DNA of 64,000 bases from Colius striatus (GCF_028858725.1 NC_084769.1:13269501-13333500); one strand, 5' to 3'; counted from the stretch's first letter, positions 38,501-53,500 are shown. Made by a program: numbers and translations. The notes: a model not told the origin generated them from the letters alone.

Positions 38501-41500
38501 CCCACTGCTGTTGGCTCATGGTGGAGGAGGTGAGGGTAGAAATAGTTCAGACCTGCATCTTCTGGAGGCAGACCTGGGAGTCTAATCCTGGCTCTGCTGC
38601 AGATCTAGTGCTGAGTCAGCTGGAAGCGTACCGATTCCTCTCTAAAGTCAAAACCAAGGTTTATTTATGTCCTTGCAGGGATAATGTAGGCTGGAAGGAT
38701 GCTATTTGCCTGCATACTGCTACACATAGGTGAAAGGAACAATAAAATCAGTGCTGGTGTTAATTAGTGTTCTATTGCTTCTCACCTTCCCTAAGAAGGG
38801 ATTTCAGACTTTAGCTTTGAGGAGCAGGGAGCAAGATTTGCTTTCCATGGCTACATTGCCTGGGACCTTGTGTTTCTTGCTGGTTACAAGTGATAAAAGG
38901 GAGATGTTGTTGATGCTGCCGTATCCTATCCTAATGATCCTTCTGCCTACTAGTTCTAATTATCTAGGGATCAAGAAGAATTTAATGGAAAAATAATGTA
39001 GCTGAATTCATCTGTCTTGTAAAAGAAAGTGTCTACTGTCATGGGTTGTTTAATGAGTCATTTAAAGAAACCATCAAAGCATGTGTAAGGTCAGCACATA
39101 ATTGGGCAACTCTTTAATGAGCATATAATCTACCTAGTTGACTCACGTACCTTAATAACTGGAGATCTGTTTATAGAATTGCTTTTTCTTTTTCCCTACC
39201 TAATACAATTTAAGTGATCTTAAAAGTCTGAATTAAATCTTCAGACAGTAAGAAATGTGCAGTGACTGCTGCTTCCCGTGTCCTGTTTCTGGGGAGAAGG
39301 TGAGTGCAGACATATGCCTTCAGATTCTGGGTTTATGCTAGCCTAATGGGGCAGAATCTGTCTTGTAGCAGCAGATGTGAATTTCTACCTTTGGTAAGAA
39401 GCTGATTAAAAAGTCAAGACACATAAACATTGTGAGGCCTGCACAACTCTTGGCAGTTCCTTAAAGAAAAGAAAGTTAATGAAGAATCTGTGTTTTGCTT
39501 CCATGTCGCTTTGTGTTTGTGGCAATGTCTTTGATGTATGAATTCGAAGACAAGAAACCGAATGTATATGTGTACTCACAAAAAATTTCAAGTCCTTTGA
39601 AGGAGGGAGGAAAAAACTCTTTAAATGGTGATGTGAGTGTACTAGTAGCTCTGCCTGGCTTTTTTTCTTTTCCTCTGCATGTATAGATTCGTTTGTAACT
39701 AGACTGCATGCTGGCACAGTCCCAGCACTGCAGGCAGATGTATACAAAATGGCCAAATAATAATTCTTTCCAACATACAGGCAGGACTGTTACACCTCAA
39801 CATGACAAGTTTATGATAGTAATAATGCTCTGTAGTTCCAGATGAGAATATGAAGAAAAGTCTTGGAAAAATACTAGTTTCTATCTCCCATCTTGCTAGG
39901 GTTCAGGAAAGTGCTGTTCACCTACAGAGGGAAAAAGGTGAAGGGTAAGAAGAGATGTAACTGTAGCTGGATATCCTTTCTAATCAGTTGGTGCTGTTCA
40001 TTTAGCAACTGATCTACTTGACTTTTCTTACAGTGTCTGTGCTGAAGAAAAAGCAGCCACTTGATCTCTAACCCACACCACAAGCAGTGTTATCAGGAAA
40101 GCATGTTCAGTTTCTTGGTGTTATCCTTGGGCATCACCGTATCTTAACTCCTCTTTCTCTAAATGATGTTTTCTAGTCTGACAGAGTTACTATCTGAGAA
40201 ACTCAACCTCCAGTTCTTCTGCAATAGTCTCAGTGCCATAGACTACGGGAGATCTGCCAGCAGCAATCCCTTTTCTTTCCTGAACAAAGCCGTCATTGAC
40301 ACACTGATAGAGAGAGGAATAATATTTGGAGCTTATCACTGTGTGTGTGACTGAACTTTTTACTTTTATCAGATGATATCAAGTTAAACAAAACCTCCTA
40401 GGTAAATACACCAAAAGCCCAATGCCACCAGTTTGATAAACAGAACATACCAATTCCTGCTATGGTTGGCAATATTTAAACACATTTTACTTATATATGC
40501 TGATCTTACTGCCTGATCCATGTTGCAGATCCTCTATACCTGCATGAAACCCTGCTGAAGTCAGAGATTGTTATGGATTACATTATGTACCTGGAGTCTT
40601 TGAGGACTACAAATTGTTACCTGACTTATTTTGAGCAGTGGAATGGGGATGATGTTGAACTAGTTGGCCCTTGTTAGACCCCTTCTAACCCGATTTTATA
40701 GGTGACCCCTATTAATAAGCTAAAGGTAAAAGACCTATTGTGCTATTTACCATTGCACAGAATATACAGTAGGGCTGGATGGGATGAGAGGAAGCAATCT
40801 GGGATCTCTTTCATGTAGGGTTAACAATGGCAGTCTGTTGTGTCTGGAGTTGTGTCCATCTTGTTTCAGAATTCATGATACATCTGGTTTTGGTTCTGGA
40901 GTTCCTAGAATGACCATACTTTACCTTCTGTGTAAAAAATGTAGCTTTATTTAAGACAAAAACCTAATACTAATGGGACACTTCATTTGGAATAGGTGCC
41001 TCAAAGGCAAGAAACCCCTTCTGAAGTCATAGAAGCGTATGTAGGCTTACAAATATGTAAAGCGCGGGTGCCAGGAGGATGGAGCCAGGCTGTTCACAAT
41101 GATGTCCAATGATAAGACAAGGGGCAACGAGTACAAGCTGGAACATAAGAGGTTCCAAAAATACAAGGAAAAATTTCCTCATTGTGAGGGTGAGGGAGCA
41201 TTGTCACAGGCTGCCCTGATGGGTTGTGGAGTCTCCTTCTCTGGAGACATTCCAAACCTAGCTGGATGAGTTCCTGTGTGACCTGCTCTAGGTGGCCCCG
41301 CTCTGGCAGGGGAATTGGACTGGATGATCTTTTTGAGGTCCCTTCCAACCCTTAAGAATCTGTGATATAGTCTCTTTGAGACAAAAATAAATGGTCCACC
41401 TTTGAACCTGCCTGTGATGACAGGGGACAGCTGGGTCTCTTGAGTCTCTTCCTTGGCAAATTACAGATACTTCTATGTTTCTTTATCTGAACCTGGTGAT

Positions 41501-44500
41501 TTTACCTAGAAGGAACAATTTGGAAATTTTTGGAAAACTGTTGTTCCCATTCTCCTCTGAGGTGAACTGTGACTTGAATTCATCAAGTTGCATTTCTTCT
41601 TCTACAAAGTTGCTTTTTAGTGTTGCTTCAGGTTTCTGCAGTGTTGGGATGATGAAACCCCTCCCTTCCCCTGGAGGATGACATAACGTTTTTTACTAAG
41701 CTCTATTCAGATTCTTAAGCTTTTGCATCTAGATGAAGATATGCTGTGCTATTAACTGCTTGTGTAAATACACAGTATATCCTCTTCATCAGAAAGTTAA
41801 GAGACTGTTTTTAACAAGTCTCCGGTGAAAACAGATCTCTCAGAAAATAAGTTACAAAATAAGGCATCTAATCTTCTGGAATCACAATCAAAGTGGTTAT
41901 TTAAATACCTGATTCAGCTTACCCTTTGAAAATAGTGATGGGAGTTGTGAAGGAGAGAAAAATGTAGTAAAACATGGTGAAACATGTCCAGGAGCTACGT
42001 GTTTTACCTGGTTGTGCTTTGCCAGGGTGCCAACTGTTTGTGGAACTTGTGCTGAACTGAATGACTTCTTCCATTACATTTATAGCTTCTGTTCCTCTAT
42101 ATTTCAATTTGAGTTCCATTTGAGATAATTAGTCAAAGCTAATGATTTAGTTGAACATTTAATAAATTCCTTTTATTAATCCACAGGAATTTGTGGAAGC
42201 CCATAACATGTCTGTGTAGCTGTAGTGCTGGGGCATTGATAGAAACTCTTTGCCTGACTTGTATAACTGTATTTCTGGAGCTGGATATAGAAGCCAGAAT
42301 GTATGTGGTTTGTCCCTATAATTTTCCAATTGGTTTCCACTTGTGCTAACAGCTGCTCAGATGGTGTGTTCTTTTCCCTTAAGAAAATGCTGGCTCCTTC
42401 AAGCAATGAAGGATGAAGAATTCCCTTCTTTTCCCTTGAGGTGTTTAGGGTTTATTTTTGTCTGCTGCTTTTGCTTCCCCCCCCCCTTATTTTCCTGCAA
42501 AGTGTCTCACCAGTTTACCAGCTCTGGTGACCGGAATGCTCCAGCCACAGGAACAGCTGTGGCATGGCTGTGGATTGAGCCAAGTCAGCCCACCGTATCT
42601 CAAGTTGGATCTGGAAGCAGCTATTACCAGGCTGTTGGCCTAGGTCTGCCTGGGACTGGGTTTCCACCAGTGCCAATTGTGTGAGATTTTTTTAACAGTG
42701 GGCTTCCAACAGGACTGCAATAGCTAGAATAACTTTCCAGCCAGATTTTGATGAACAGCTGTCTCATAGTGACAACTGTCAACTGTTTCAGACCAGGGAT
42801 ATCAGGTGAGTTGGACATGGAGTGTAACATGTATGGAATTGGGTTTTCCAAGCAACTTGTTAGAAAAGCCACAAGTACACAGCTAAAGTGCAGCACAAGT
42901 GCGGTGCACAATGCTCAGTACATGTTATCTTCTGCTCTGGAGCAATTCTGCAGACATCTACAGCCTCTTAAGTGCCAAGGCAAGAAATTGCTCTTGCCTG
43001 CCTTTATGTGCCATGGACTCTTGTGGACATACAGCTTGCCCAAGATTGCAAAATGTTTTCAGGTTTCTGACTACATACCATGCACCAGTGTGGCCCAAGG
43101 GTGTGCTCTAACTTACATGTATTGTGCTTCACTATGCTGTCATATAATTCAGTATCTGTTGGAAACAACTAAAAAGGCGTCTGTCTTCAGTCTGAGGGAG
43201 GAAAGCAGATGTTTTATCCTCTTGTGAGAGCTGAGCAGAGCAGTGCTTCAGCTGTTGCTCCAGACCTCAATGATGACAGCCAAAAAGGCAAAGGGACAGA
43301 CGCATAGGTCAAAAGGAGTTGAGAGGAGGAACGTATTTATAGGAAGAGGAATGCTTATTTCCTGTGTTAAGTGGCATCTGGATTTATTTCTGGAACATGT
43401 GGAAAGCAGTGCCCTCAAAGTTACAATTAGCTTTTAAATGGGCAGGGGTAGAATGTTTTCTCATTACGATTGCTGCTTCTTAGACAAGTTAGAACAAATT
43501 CTTGAAAAATACCTACTTGCCAGAAATTAAAAGGTGTGCAGGGTGCTGGGCCCAGGTCAGTTGTCACCTCTGTTGAGTGTCTCTGGCATCTTGTAGGATG
43601 ACACAATGGCTCCAGCAGAATGTGCACCAGCTTGCAATTGGCACTGGTGCATATCTGCTGAATTGAGATCTGGTTCTACTTGCAGAGACACACTCAGGTG
43701 AGCAGGTCAGGACTGGGACTGTCTCATATTCTTGTGGCATTTGGCCTTCTAGGGTCCTGGTTTCAGCTGGAGTCACTGGTATAGCAGTGTTAAGTAAAGA
43801 GAAAGCTTCAAAAAGTTTGTTTGACATGCATTGAAAAAACAGCATATAAGTGTACACCAGAGGACTAAGAGAGGATGATTTAAAAAAAAAGAATCTGACA
43901 GTTAACAGCTCAAACCAGTAGATCTGTCTTCAGTGACCTGTTTTGACAGTACTGAATAGTAAGCTGTGGGAAGCATCGTATCAGCTGTATGGGCTGTGCT
44001 AGATCTTGTAGCTGCTGCAGGTGCTGGGTGAGATCTAGCCCTGGTGCACCCCTCACTGCTGTAGGACAAACTGAGAAGTATTTTAACCCTTACCTCTAAG
44101 GGTCAGCCTCTGAGCTTCCCTGAATGGGTTGGAAAGGTGTTGGAAATGCACCCTCTCCTCTCCCAGGGCTCATCAGAAAAACCTTGTGACTAGTGCTGAA
44201 GATTTCCCTTGAGGCTAACACTTGCCAGTACTCCATGGGTCACTGCGGCTTCTCCAGCCCCAAGTGGGTGGGAGTGGAAGGTTTAGGTTCAGAGAGAAGG
44301 GCAGCATGGGTTGAAAGATACATGTGTGTGTATATATATTTTTGTGTGTGTATATATATATATATACACACTTGAACATGATGCTCTTTCCTTCATGTAT
44401 AAGGGTCCTATTTGGTTCTGAAATCTCTTGAAACCCTGAATTCTAGTTTTGTCACACAGTTTTGAAATCATCTTGTGATGCTGGGCACTGGAAGAACTGT

Positions 44501-47500
44501 CCTTGAACAGAACTTGTTGGGCCTGTCACATATAAAACTTGCCTGAAGTGCTGCAGGATGTGTTGCAAAAACATGCTTGTTTATTTTTGTTGTGTTTATA
44601 TTTTCTTTTTCAATGGAAATATTTGCATGGATTCTCTTATTTCTGAGCTGTGTTTGCTGTCCAGACAGCTGTGTCTGTCCTAGCCTCAACCTATGAGAGT
44701 TGGATAGAGAGGAACCTCATGAGGTTCAACAAGGACAAGTTCAGGCTGGGGGTGACCTGCTGGAGAGCAGCTCTGCAGAGAGACCTGGGAGTTCTGGTTG
44801 ATAACAAACTAAATATGAGCCAGCAATGTGCCCTTGTGACCAAGAAGGCAAATGGCATCCTGGGATGCATCAAGAAGAGTGTGGGCAGTAGGTCAAGGGA
44901 GGTTCTGCTCCCCCTCTGCTTTTCCCTGGTGAGGCCTCATCTGGAGTCCCATGTCCAGTTCTGGGCTCCTCAGCTCAAGAGGGACAGGGAAGTGCTGGAG
45001 AGAGTCCAGCACAGGGCCACCAAGATAATCAGGGATATGGAACATCTTCCTTATGAGGAAAGGCTGCAGGAACTGGGGCTGTTTAGTCTGGAGAAGAGAT
45101 GGGGGGGGCGGGGGGGGAGGAATGGGAGATGAAGGGAGAATATTTCATTAATATTTACAAATATCTAAATGGTAGGTGTCAGGAGGGTTGGGGCATTGGG
45201 GTTTTTTTGTTTGTTGTATCCAGTGACAGAACAAAGGGTAATGGACAAAAGCTAGACACAAAAAGTTCTATTTAAACATAAGGAAAAACTATTTCACTGT
45301 GAGGTGAGGGAGCCCTGGCACAGGCTGCCCAGGGAGGGTGTGGAGGCTCCTTCCTTGGAGGTCTTCAGGACCCGCCTGGACACTTTCCTATGCAACCTGA
45401 TCTAGATGGACCTGCTTTATCAGAAATGTTGGACTGGATGATCTCTAAAGGTCCCTTCCAACCCCTACCATTCTGTGATTCTATGCTTCTACACTGTGCC
45501 TGCATTGAGATGGTTTTCTTTGGCTGTAAATTTGTATCGTCTTAATGGTTGCAGATGAGAAGAACACAAGGAGCCTCTTTCGTTGACATTGTCTGACTTT
45601 CACCTTTTCTTACAACTGCATTCTCCAGCCTAGTAGTTCGTGCTGTTCTTCTAATATAGTCAAAGCTTTTGGGCTCTTTGGGAGCTATAGAGTCAGTCGC
45701 TTGTTTACTTGTTTGTTAGAGCACTACAGTGCAAGCAGCACTTTCCAACAGTTCTTAGCAATGGAAAGTGAAAAAAAGGACTCTTCAGGCAGAAACCAAG
45801 GGGGAAATCCAGGCAGGGGTTTTGTAGTTACTGAAGCTGGAATTTTGGCAGGGTGTAGAAGCCATAGCCCTTGTTTTAAGAGGTTATTAAAGGCTTTCCA
45901 TTTGACTAGTTGGTCAGAGCTTCCACTCTTACAATCTCCTCTGGGTGAAAATATTTCAGTGAACTAAAGAAGCAGCTTTGCAGGAACAGGAGTCCTGTTG
46001 AAGTGATGCCTTCTTCCATGGAGAAAATGTTCCCTCCTGCCACCTGGAGCCCCTTTCTCTACCTAGCATCCATCTCTTCATTTACTTGGGCTGTTGTTTT
46101 TCTTCCTGCAGTGAACAACGGCATCTTGAACCTTTCTCCTTTTAACAGTGGAGTTCTTTGTTGTTGTACTATTAGGCTGTTGTGGGTTGTGTCTGGAGAC
46201 GTTTTGAGAGTGTAGGAGCATATGGTAGATGCTGAGCAGGAAGTCTTGACTGTGCAGGGCTGGGAGCTGCCATGGAAGCTTCAGGTCTTTAGGTGTTTTT
46301 AGAGTTTTGCAAAGGGTATGGCTGCTGAAAATGCTAACACTCTCTTAATGCATGTGTTCTTCCCAGGTAAGGTAGGAAAAATAGCTCTGATCTAGCAAGA
46401 GATGTCAGCATCTAACTACCCTCTATCTACCCTACTCATATCAGTTTCTGTTAAGTCCTCTCCATGGTGGCTGCTCAGCCTCCCTGAGAGGCCCTCAGCC
46501 TTTTTCACATTGCCATCAGCTGGGTCTTGGCTGTGGTTGCACCTGTTTGGTGCCCTCCTTGCAAGGCTGTCCATGTGGCCTGTGTTCACTGCTTCATAGG
46601 ATTACTGCTTTTCCTAAAGGCTCATATATACACAAAAAGTTCCATTTAAACATAAGAAAAAGCTATTCACTGTTCAGGTGAGGGAGCCCTGGCACAGGCT
46701 GTCCAGAGAGGGTGTGGAGTCTCCTTCCTTGGAGCTCTTCAAGACCAACCTGGACATGTTCTTGTGTGACCTGATCTAGGGGGGTTGGACTAGATGATCT
46801 CTAAAGGTCCCTTCCAACCCCTGTGATTCTATTATGCTGAATGGTGTAATCTGGGAGTGCAGGTGTTCAGAAGTGTGGGAACCAGTGGTCAGGAAGGGTA
46901 CCTGGGTATTTGAGCATCCTCACAATTCTCACTGCTGCTTTTGAGCCCTAAGGGTCCAGAGGGGACTGTTAGTGATTACCTGGTAGGTTGTGTATTTGCC
47001 TTGTTTTTTCCAGTGTGATCTAAACCCTGAGAAGCACTTCTGTTTCAACCTTAAAATGTACTGAGTGCTTTCTGTTCCTGTTAGAGATGGAGTCGGGGTC
47101 AGTGCTTCTGTGCTAGGAGCTTTGAGGTGCTCCAGCTAATACACTTCTGCCTAAAGATGCATACCAGTGAGATTTCTCACTTTCTTCATGCACTGTAGCA
47201 GGCTTTTGCCTCTAATGGAGGCTGAGCAGCCACCATGGAGAGGACTTAACAGAAACTGATATGAGTAGGGTAGATAGAGGGTAGTTAGATGCTGACATCT
47301 CTTGCTAGATCAGAGCTATTTTTCCTACCTTACCTTTTGCCTCTAATGGAGGCAAAACCACTTTTATTAGGCAAACCAACCTGGCCTCCTAATAAGGCAC
47401 ACTGCTACACTGGCAATTTACTAGTTTCCATAATACAGGACTTTCAGTTTTCTCATGAGAAACAAAGCAGGGCATTGCAATGACTTTTTTTTTTTTTTTT

Positions 47501-50500
47501 GCCTTTCCATGCCATATTCTTCTTGCTTTTCTGTAAGAGAGATCCTAGCACTCATTTTATGATGATTCATTTTGCCTTGAGCTCCTGAGATGCAACTTGT
47601 CACTAAAGCTACAAGCCTGTTGAAGGATGTAGTGGGCCTGGTCCCCAGCTCATGCACACAAGTGTGATCTCATTGTTGCTCACAGAGCTGCATCCATTTT
47701 TCCTTACTGTCTGAGGACCTGACTGCAGGTGTAATTGCTCAGCTGAGAGCAATGGAAACGTGCAGAATAGTGGCAGTGTTTGTGACTAAGACATTTAACT
47801 GCTTTGTGGTGAGGAACCAAAGGCAGTAGCAGTTGGTTGTGCAGGTGTTTTCGTTTTGATGTTGTTTTATGTTAAGACACTAAGCATTGAGTACTGCCAT
47901 GCAGATACTAGTACCTGTAAAATGCTGCAAAAACAGGGCTACGTTTTTGAAACAATGTTTGCTGCTCTTGGTTTTCAGCAGTGTTTGGGGTTATTGAGAT
48001 GGGAAAGTATGGTTTTAAATTGGGACTCTGCCTTTGACTGCAAAGTCTTCTGACGTTTTACCATGAGTGCTTCTTCCCTGGAGGCTAAGCAAAGAGTGTA
48101 GTTTCTGTCAGTAGTGATTTACCTGCTGTACTGTCTGGAGCTTTGACCTTGCTCAGGCTAGAAAACCCACCTGTGCTCCATAGCAGTGACTCTGCAACTT
48201 GCGATTCCTTCTGTGTCCTTTGGACAGAGCTCAGTTGTTACATTCTACTCCTTCTCATTATGGTAATGTACTCAAGGACCAGTGCAAATCTTTGCAAAAG
48301 AGGATGAATTTGTTATTCTTTGGAACTTACCTGTTCAACTCTGCTGAGCAGAGGCAGAGCAGGGAGCAACGGTGCTGGGGACTGACTGACTCCAGCTCTT
48401 TACCTTAGGACATGCTTGTTGACTCTCCTGGAAGCAGATAACCACATGTCAGAATGATCATGTTCTTTTAAGCATCTCATTTTTGGAATTTCTTTGTGGA
48501 ATTTCTTCTTGCTCTGTTGTGCATTTCCTTGAATTGTTTTGAATTTGTCGTGTTCTACGAATACTCTAGGTCTTACATTAGGAGACAACAGTGGGTTTTG
48601 TTGGCTTTTTTATTGTATTCATCAAATAATTCTTGTGTTGTTTTGCTTTTACATAAGAAAGGTGCCCTTATGTCCCAACAGTAGTTGTAAAAATATATCC
48701 CTATAGTAATAATTTCTGGCAACTTTTTCTTAATACCTCCCAATGTTTCAATGACCTTAGTCAAGGGACTCTAGAGCTATGCAGCATTTGTGGAGTGGCT
48801 CATCTATTCCCCAGTCTGTAACTGAATGAGAACTTTCAGTAACCATATTTTTATTCATGTTACTAGGTGCTGGTAGTTTCACTGGGTGTTTTGATTAATC
48901 CATTTCCATCAATCCAGCAGTGAGCCCTGGCAGGTTGTCACTTGTCACATCAGCTTTACTGTACTTGATCACTGTCCCACAGTGCTGCAGCATTGTAGCT
49001 TGGGTGAGTTAGCATCAGATAAGCCACCTCCCTGAATTTTGAGGTGAGCAGTGGTCCTTAACTTATAGAGGCTGCTTGATAACTTTTTACAAGCAGTGAT
49101 TTTAAAGAGCTGAGATGTGCTCTGTTATGTCGGAGCAGCAGGAGGATTAAGGAGACGGCCTGGTTGCAGTTCTCTGCTCTCCAGTCCCAGAAGACCTATG
49201 GGAAGTTGTGTTGCTCCCTGTCTTGTACAAGGGAGGTGTTTGCCAGAGGCTCTGATATTGGGAGTGTAGCGTGGGGACTCTGCAGTAGTACTGGCTGTCG
49301 TAACAGTGAGGAAAGGAGACTCAGTTGACCTGCAGGGGTCAGTAAGGTCACAGGAGCACGGGGTGGTGGTGGCATGAAGGTGCAGGGAAGATAAACGTGC
49401 AGGAGGATGTTGGATTGAGAGGAGACCACAAGTAGTGGAGATGTAGGAACCTGTCCTGGGGGGAGGTGTACAGTGCAGTCAGTGCCTCTTGGATTTTCCC
49501 TTGAAATAGTGGCCTGGCAGAGAGAACATGAAGAGGCTGGGATTTGATGCTATTAGAGAGGGCTGTCATTGTGGGCCTTCTTCAAGGACAAACTTGCAGC
49601 AGGGAATGGATTTACAGTGGGAAGGAAGAGCAAGACGTCTCTGGCTGTACTGCCAAGAGAAGAGAAAAGATCTTCAAGCATGAGATTAGGAGAGACTGGG
49701 AAAAGGGATGTAAAGATGGAAGCTGTTGTGTGGTTTAAAGCCTGTCATGTGTGTTAGGTGTGCTGCTAGTCTAGTTTGCTGAACAGTTGCATACTGTGCT
49801 GTAAGGAGCCCCTTGGTACTGATATTCTCCAATGTACAGGATCTGGCCTCCCTGCTAGGGAAAGACGGAATGCAAGGGATGTTCCTGATGCTCTGTGACT
49901 CTTCTCTGTCATAGGTACTGCCTGTGTTTGATCTGGTGTTATTTAGTGCCATGTTCTAGGCAGAATAACTTTGATCAGCTATATAGGAGGGCAGAAAAAC
50001 TCTTGGAAAGGTTTTGGAATCTCTTTTTTTCCCATTTTTCTAAATGCAAAACAGATACCTGGCTTCTCATTAGTGTCTTCAAACACAAGGAAAGTCATGA
50101 TAAGATTGCTCTGTTTGGAAATATAAGTTCTGACATTAATTAGCTAAATTTTCTAAATCTCCCAGATTTAGAAATCTGTCTGTAGATGATGAGACGTATG
50201 AGGCATTTTTTCCTCCAGGAAGCTACTTCAAGGGATTGTGGTCCATGTTCCCATGGAAAACCTTTTATGTCCAAACCAAGCAGCTGCTCTCTGGAGGCAT
50301 TGCTGTATTGAATGGTAAATCATTAGCCCAGGGTACAAAATTGCTGATGGATTTTGAAGGTGATGTCTGTGACAAAATGGATGGTATCTCATGGATCTAG
50401 GGAAAGAACCCAGGAATAACTTGTTTCAAGTTTGCTCTCTGTTCAGCTCTTTGACCACAGCTTGTAGTCATGCCAGTAAAACCAGTTGTGTTGCTGCCTT

Positions 50501-53500
50501 CTTATTTTCCTGTGTTGGTTTTACCAATTATGTTGTAGAGACTACCTCATACAACCTGTGTCTGTACTGGGATGGTTGGGATGGGACCATACACTCCTAC
50601 TGCCAGTGCAGATGTGACCCTGCCTTGGAACATGAAATGTTAAATGCTGGAGTGGCAGAAGGAGATGGATTCCTCTGGCATGGATGTAGTTATAATTGTG
50701 TGCAGGTGGAGTACAGCAGTCAGCACTCCATAAGCTAACTTCAGATTTCCTTGTCTTCCAGGACATTTTTATTGCTGGGCTGACCCAAGATACACACATG
50801 ACTTCAAAACTAAGTTTGGAAATGTCAGTTACCTTTAGTTCTTGCTTGATCTTGGGTGCCCAGTTCAATTACGGTGGCTATTTCATGTCTTGAGGAATTA
50901 GAACTGTTCCATGTCTGCTTGATTAGTGCCAGTCATCAGGCAGGTAGTGATGTGGGACATTGGTGTTTATCTTGGGCTTCTCAGTATGTCACCTGAAGGA
51001 TTCTCTTTTTTAACAAATATATTAAGTTCAGTTTGAATAGTTGAAATATGCACATGCTTCTCCTTGTCTTTCTATGTGAATCCAAAAGGTTATTTAAGCA
51101 CATGTTTAAAAAAAAGAAAACAACTCAGTTGAATTCTATTACATTTTTTTCTTATGTTGAGATTTGAGGGAGGAACTTCATGAGGTTCAACAAGGACAAG
51201 TGCAGAGTCCTGCACTCGGGGAGGAACGACCTCATGCACTAGTACAGGCTGGGAGTTGACTTGCTGGAGAGCAGCTCTGCAGAGAGAGACCTGGGAGTGC
51301 TGGTTGATAATAAACTGAACATGAGCCAGCAATGTGCCCTCGTGGCCAAGAAGGCCAATGGCATCCTGGGATGGATCAACAAGAGTGTGGCCTGCAGGTC
51401 AAGGGAGGTTCCCTTCTCCCTCTACTCAGCCCTGGTGAGGCCTCACCTGAGTCCTGTGTCAAGTTCTGGGCTCCCAAGTTCAAGAGGGACAGGGAAGTGC
51501 TGGAGAGAGTTCAGCGCAGGGCCACCAAGATGATCAGGGGACTGGAGCATCTTCCTTGTGAGGAAAGGCTGTGGGACCTGGGGCTGTGCAGCCTGGAGCA
51601 GAGGAGACGGAGGGGAAACCTCATTAATACTTACAAGTGTTTAAAAGATGTGTGTCAACAGGATGAGGCAGCACTTTTTTTCTGTTATCTCAAGTGATAG
51701 GACTAGTGGTATTGGACATAAGCTGGAATACAAACAATTCCACTTAAACATGAGGAAAAACCTCTCCTGTTCAGGTGAGGGAGCCAGGCTGCCCATGGAG
51801 GATGTGGAGTTTCCTCTGGAGGTTTTCAAAACCTGCCAGGATGTGACCTGATCGAGGGGAACCTGCTTGAGGAGAGGGTTGAACTGATTTCCAGAGGTTG
51901 TTTCCAACCCTTACCATTCTGTGATTCTATGATTCAGAAGTCTGCCTTCCACCTCCCTTCCCTCCACCCAGAAAAACCTCTCAGGCAGACTCCAAAGTGA
52001 TATAGCCAAACTGTGGAGATGAGGAAACTGGGCATGAAGCAAGCTGGTGGCCCAGCTGAGGTGGAAACTGTAGCTCCAGCATTCTCACTTGCGTTCTGAG
52101 TGCCAAGTGAGGAAGGTCCAGCAGGAAAGCTGGTCAGTGAAAGCAGCTGTGGGGATGTGCTGCTCAGCCCATTGCTGATTCCCTGCAAGAGCTGTGGGCT
52201 AAGTGTTCATGCAGCAGCAACCATGTCTCTGCTGGGATGACCTCTTTGGAAAATAGCCAAAGTTACGTTTTGGGAAAGACAATGTTGCATCCTGGAGCTA
52301 ACGAGCCTTCTTTACTGGGAAGGATGATGTCTTGAGACCTGTCAGTTGGAGGGAGGCAGGAGAAGGGCTTGCTAACAGCCCTTTGTGCTTATGGAAAGTG
52401 CTCTGAGACTCTACAGCAGCAGCAGATTTCGATTGGGCTGAACACTGGATGACACAAATTGCTTTACTGTCTTGGTGAACCTAGTGTCAAATTTTGTGGG
52501 AGTTGGTCTGTTCTCTCTACTAACAAGCAATAGAACAAGAGGAAACGGCCTCAAGTTGTGCCAGGGGAGGTTCGGCTCGATCTGAGGAGGAATTTCTTTC
52601 CTGCAAGGGTTGTCAGGCTTTGGAATGGGCTGCCCAGGGAGGTGCTGGAGTCACCGTCCCTGGAGGTGTTTAAGGGATGGGTGGATGTGGCACTTAGGGA
52701 AATGGTCTAGTGGTTGATAGGGCTGGGACAAAGGCTGGACTCGATCATCTTAAAGGTCTCTTCCAGCTGAAATGATTCTGTGATTCTATAAATAGGCAAA
52801 GAAAGCAGCAGAGCTGCAAACCTAGGGCTGTGTCAGCGTGTGTTTCTGCAGTGGGTTTGAGAGTCCCTGAGATCACTTTTTGGGGACCATATAAAGTAGG
52901 GCACTAAAAGCAGCAGCTGCTGACCTGGTATTTTCTCAGCTGAGAGCAAGGGGCCTCTGTGCTATTAGAGATACTGATGAATTGAGGCCTGCCTCGGTTG
53001 GAGCACGAAGCAAGACCTATGCTGATGTAAAGGCCTGGAATAGCTCAGTGGTTATCAGCACTGCAGCATTATCTGGAATTTTGGATTGAGAGCTGCCCTT
53101 CCTGTGCCTCAGTGTGCAGTGGTGCCTGCCAGCTTCCCCTCTGGGCTGGGCTGGCCGCTGGCAGGGCCTGCTGCTGCTCTGGCTCTACCTGACAGTGACA
53201 GTCTCCCTGCTCTGGAAGTTCCTCCTGATCATTGGTGTGTGGTAATCCAGGCAGAGCTTGAGTAACTGCTTCAGAGCTGAACTGAGGTGGGCTCTTCACT
53301 GCAGTCAATCAATGCAACAAGGGCTGCGACCATTCGTTTCTAATCCGTTACCTCTCTCTCTAATGGAACACTCAATCCATGTGCAATTTCAACTTTCTAC
53401 CTCTTCAGCAGTTTGAGGCAGGTGGCACAGCGAGGATGATAAGTTAATCCAATGTGGCAGGGAGTAACACCTAGTCCCTTCCAACTGTTGTTTCCTCAGT

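Noticed and set aside
42748..43227. 159-codon frame in intron 2
   Set aside because: Cys/Leu/Ser mix without a recognisable domain, no splice sites framing it as an exon, and no relation to CLASP1. Most likely chance.
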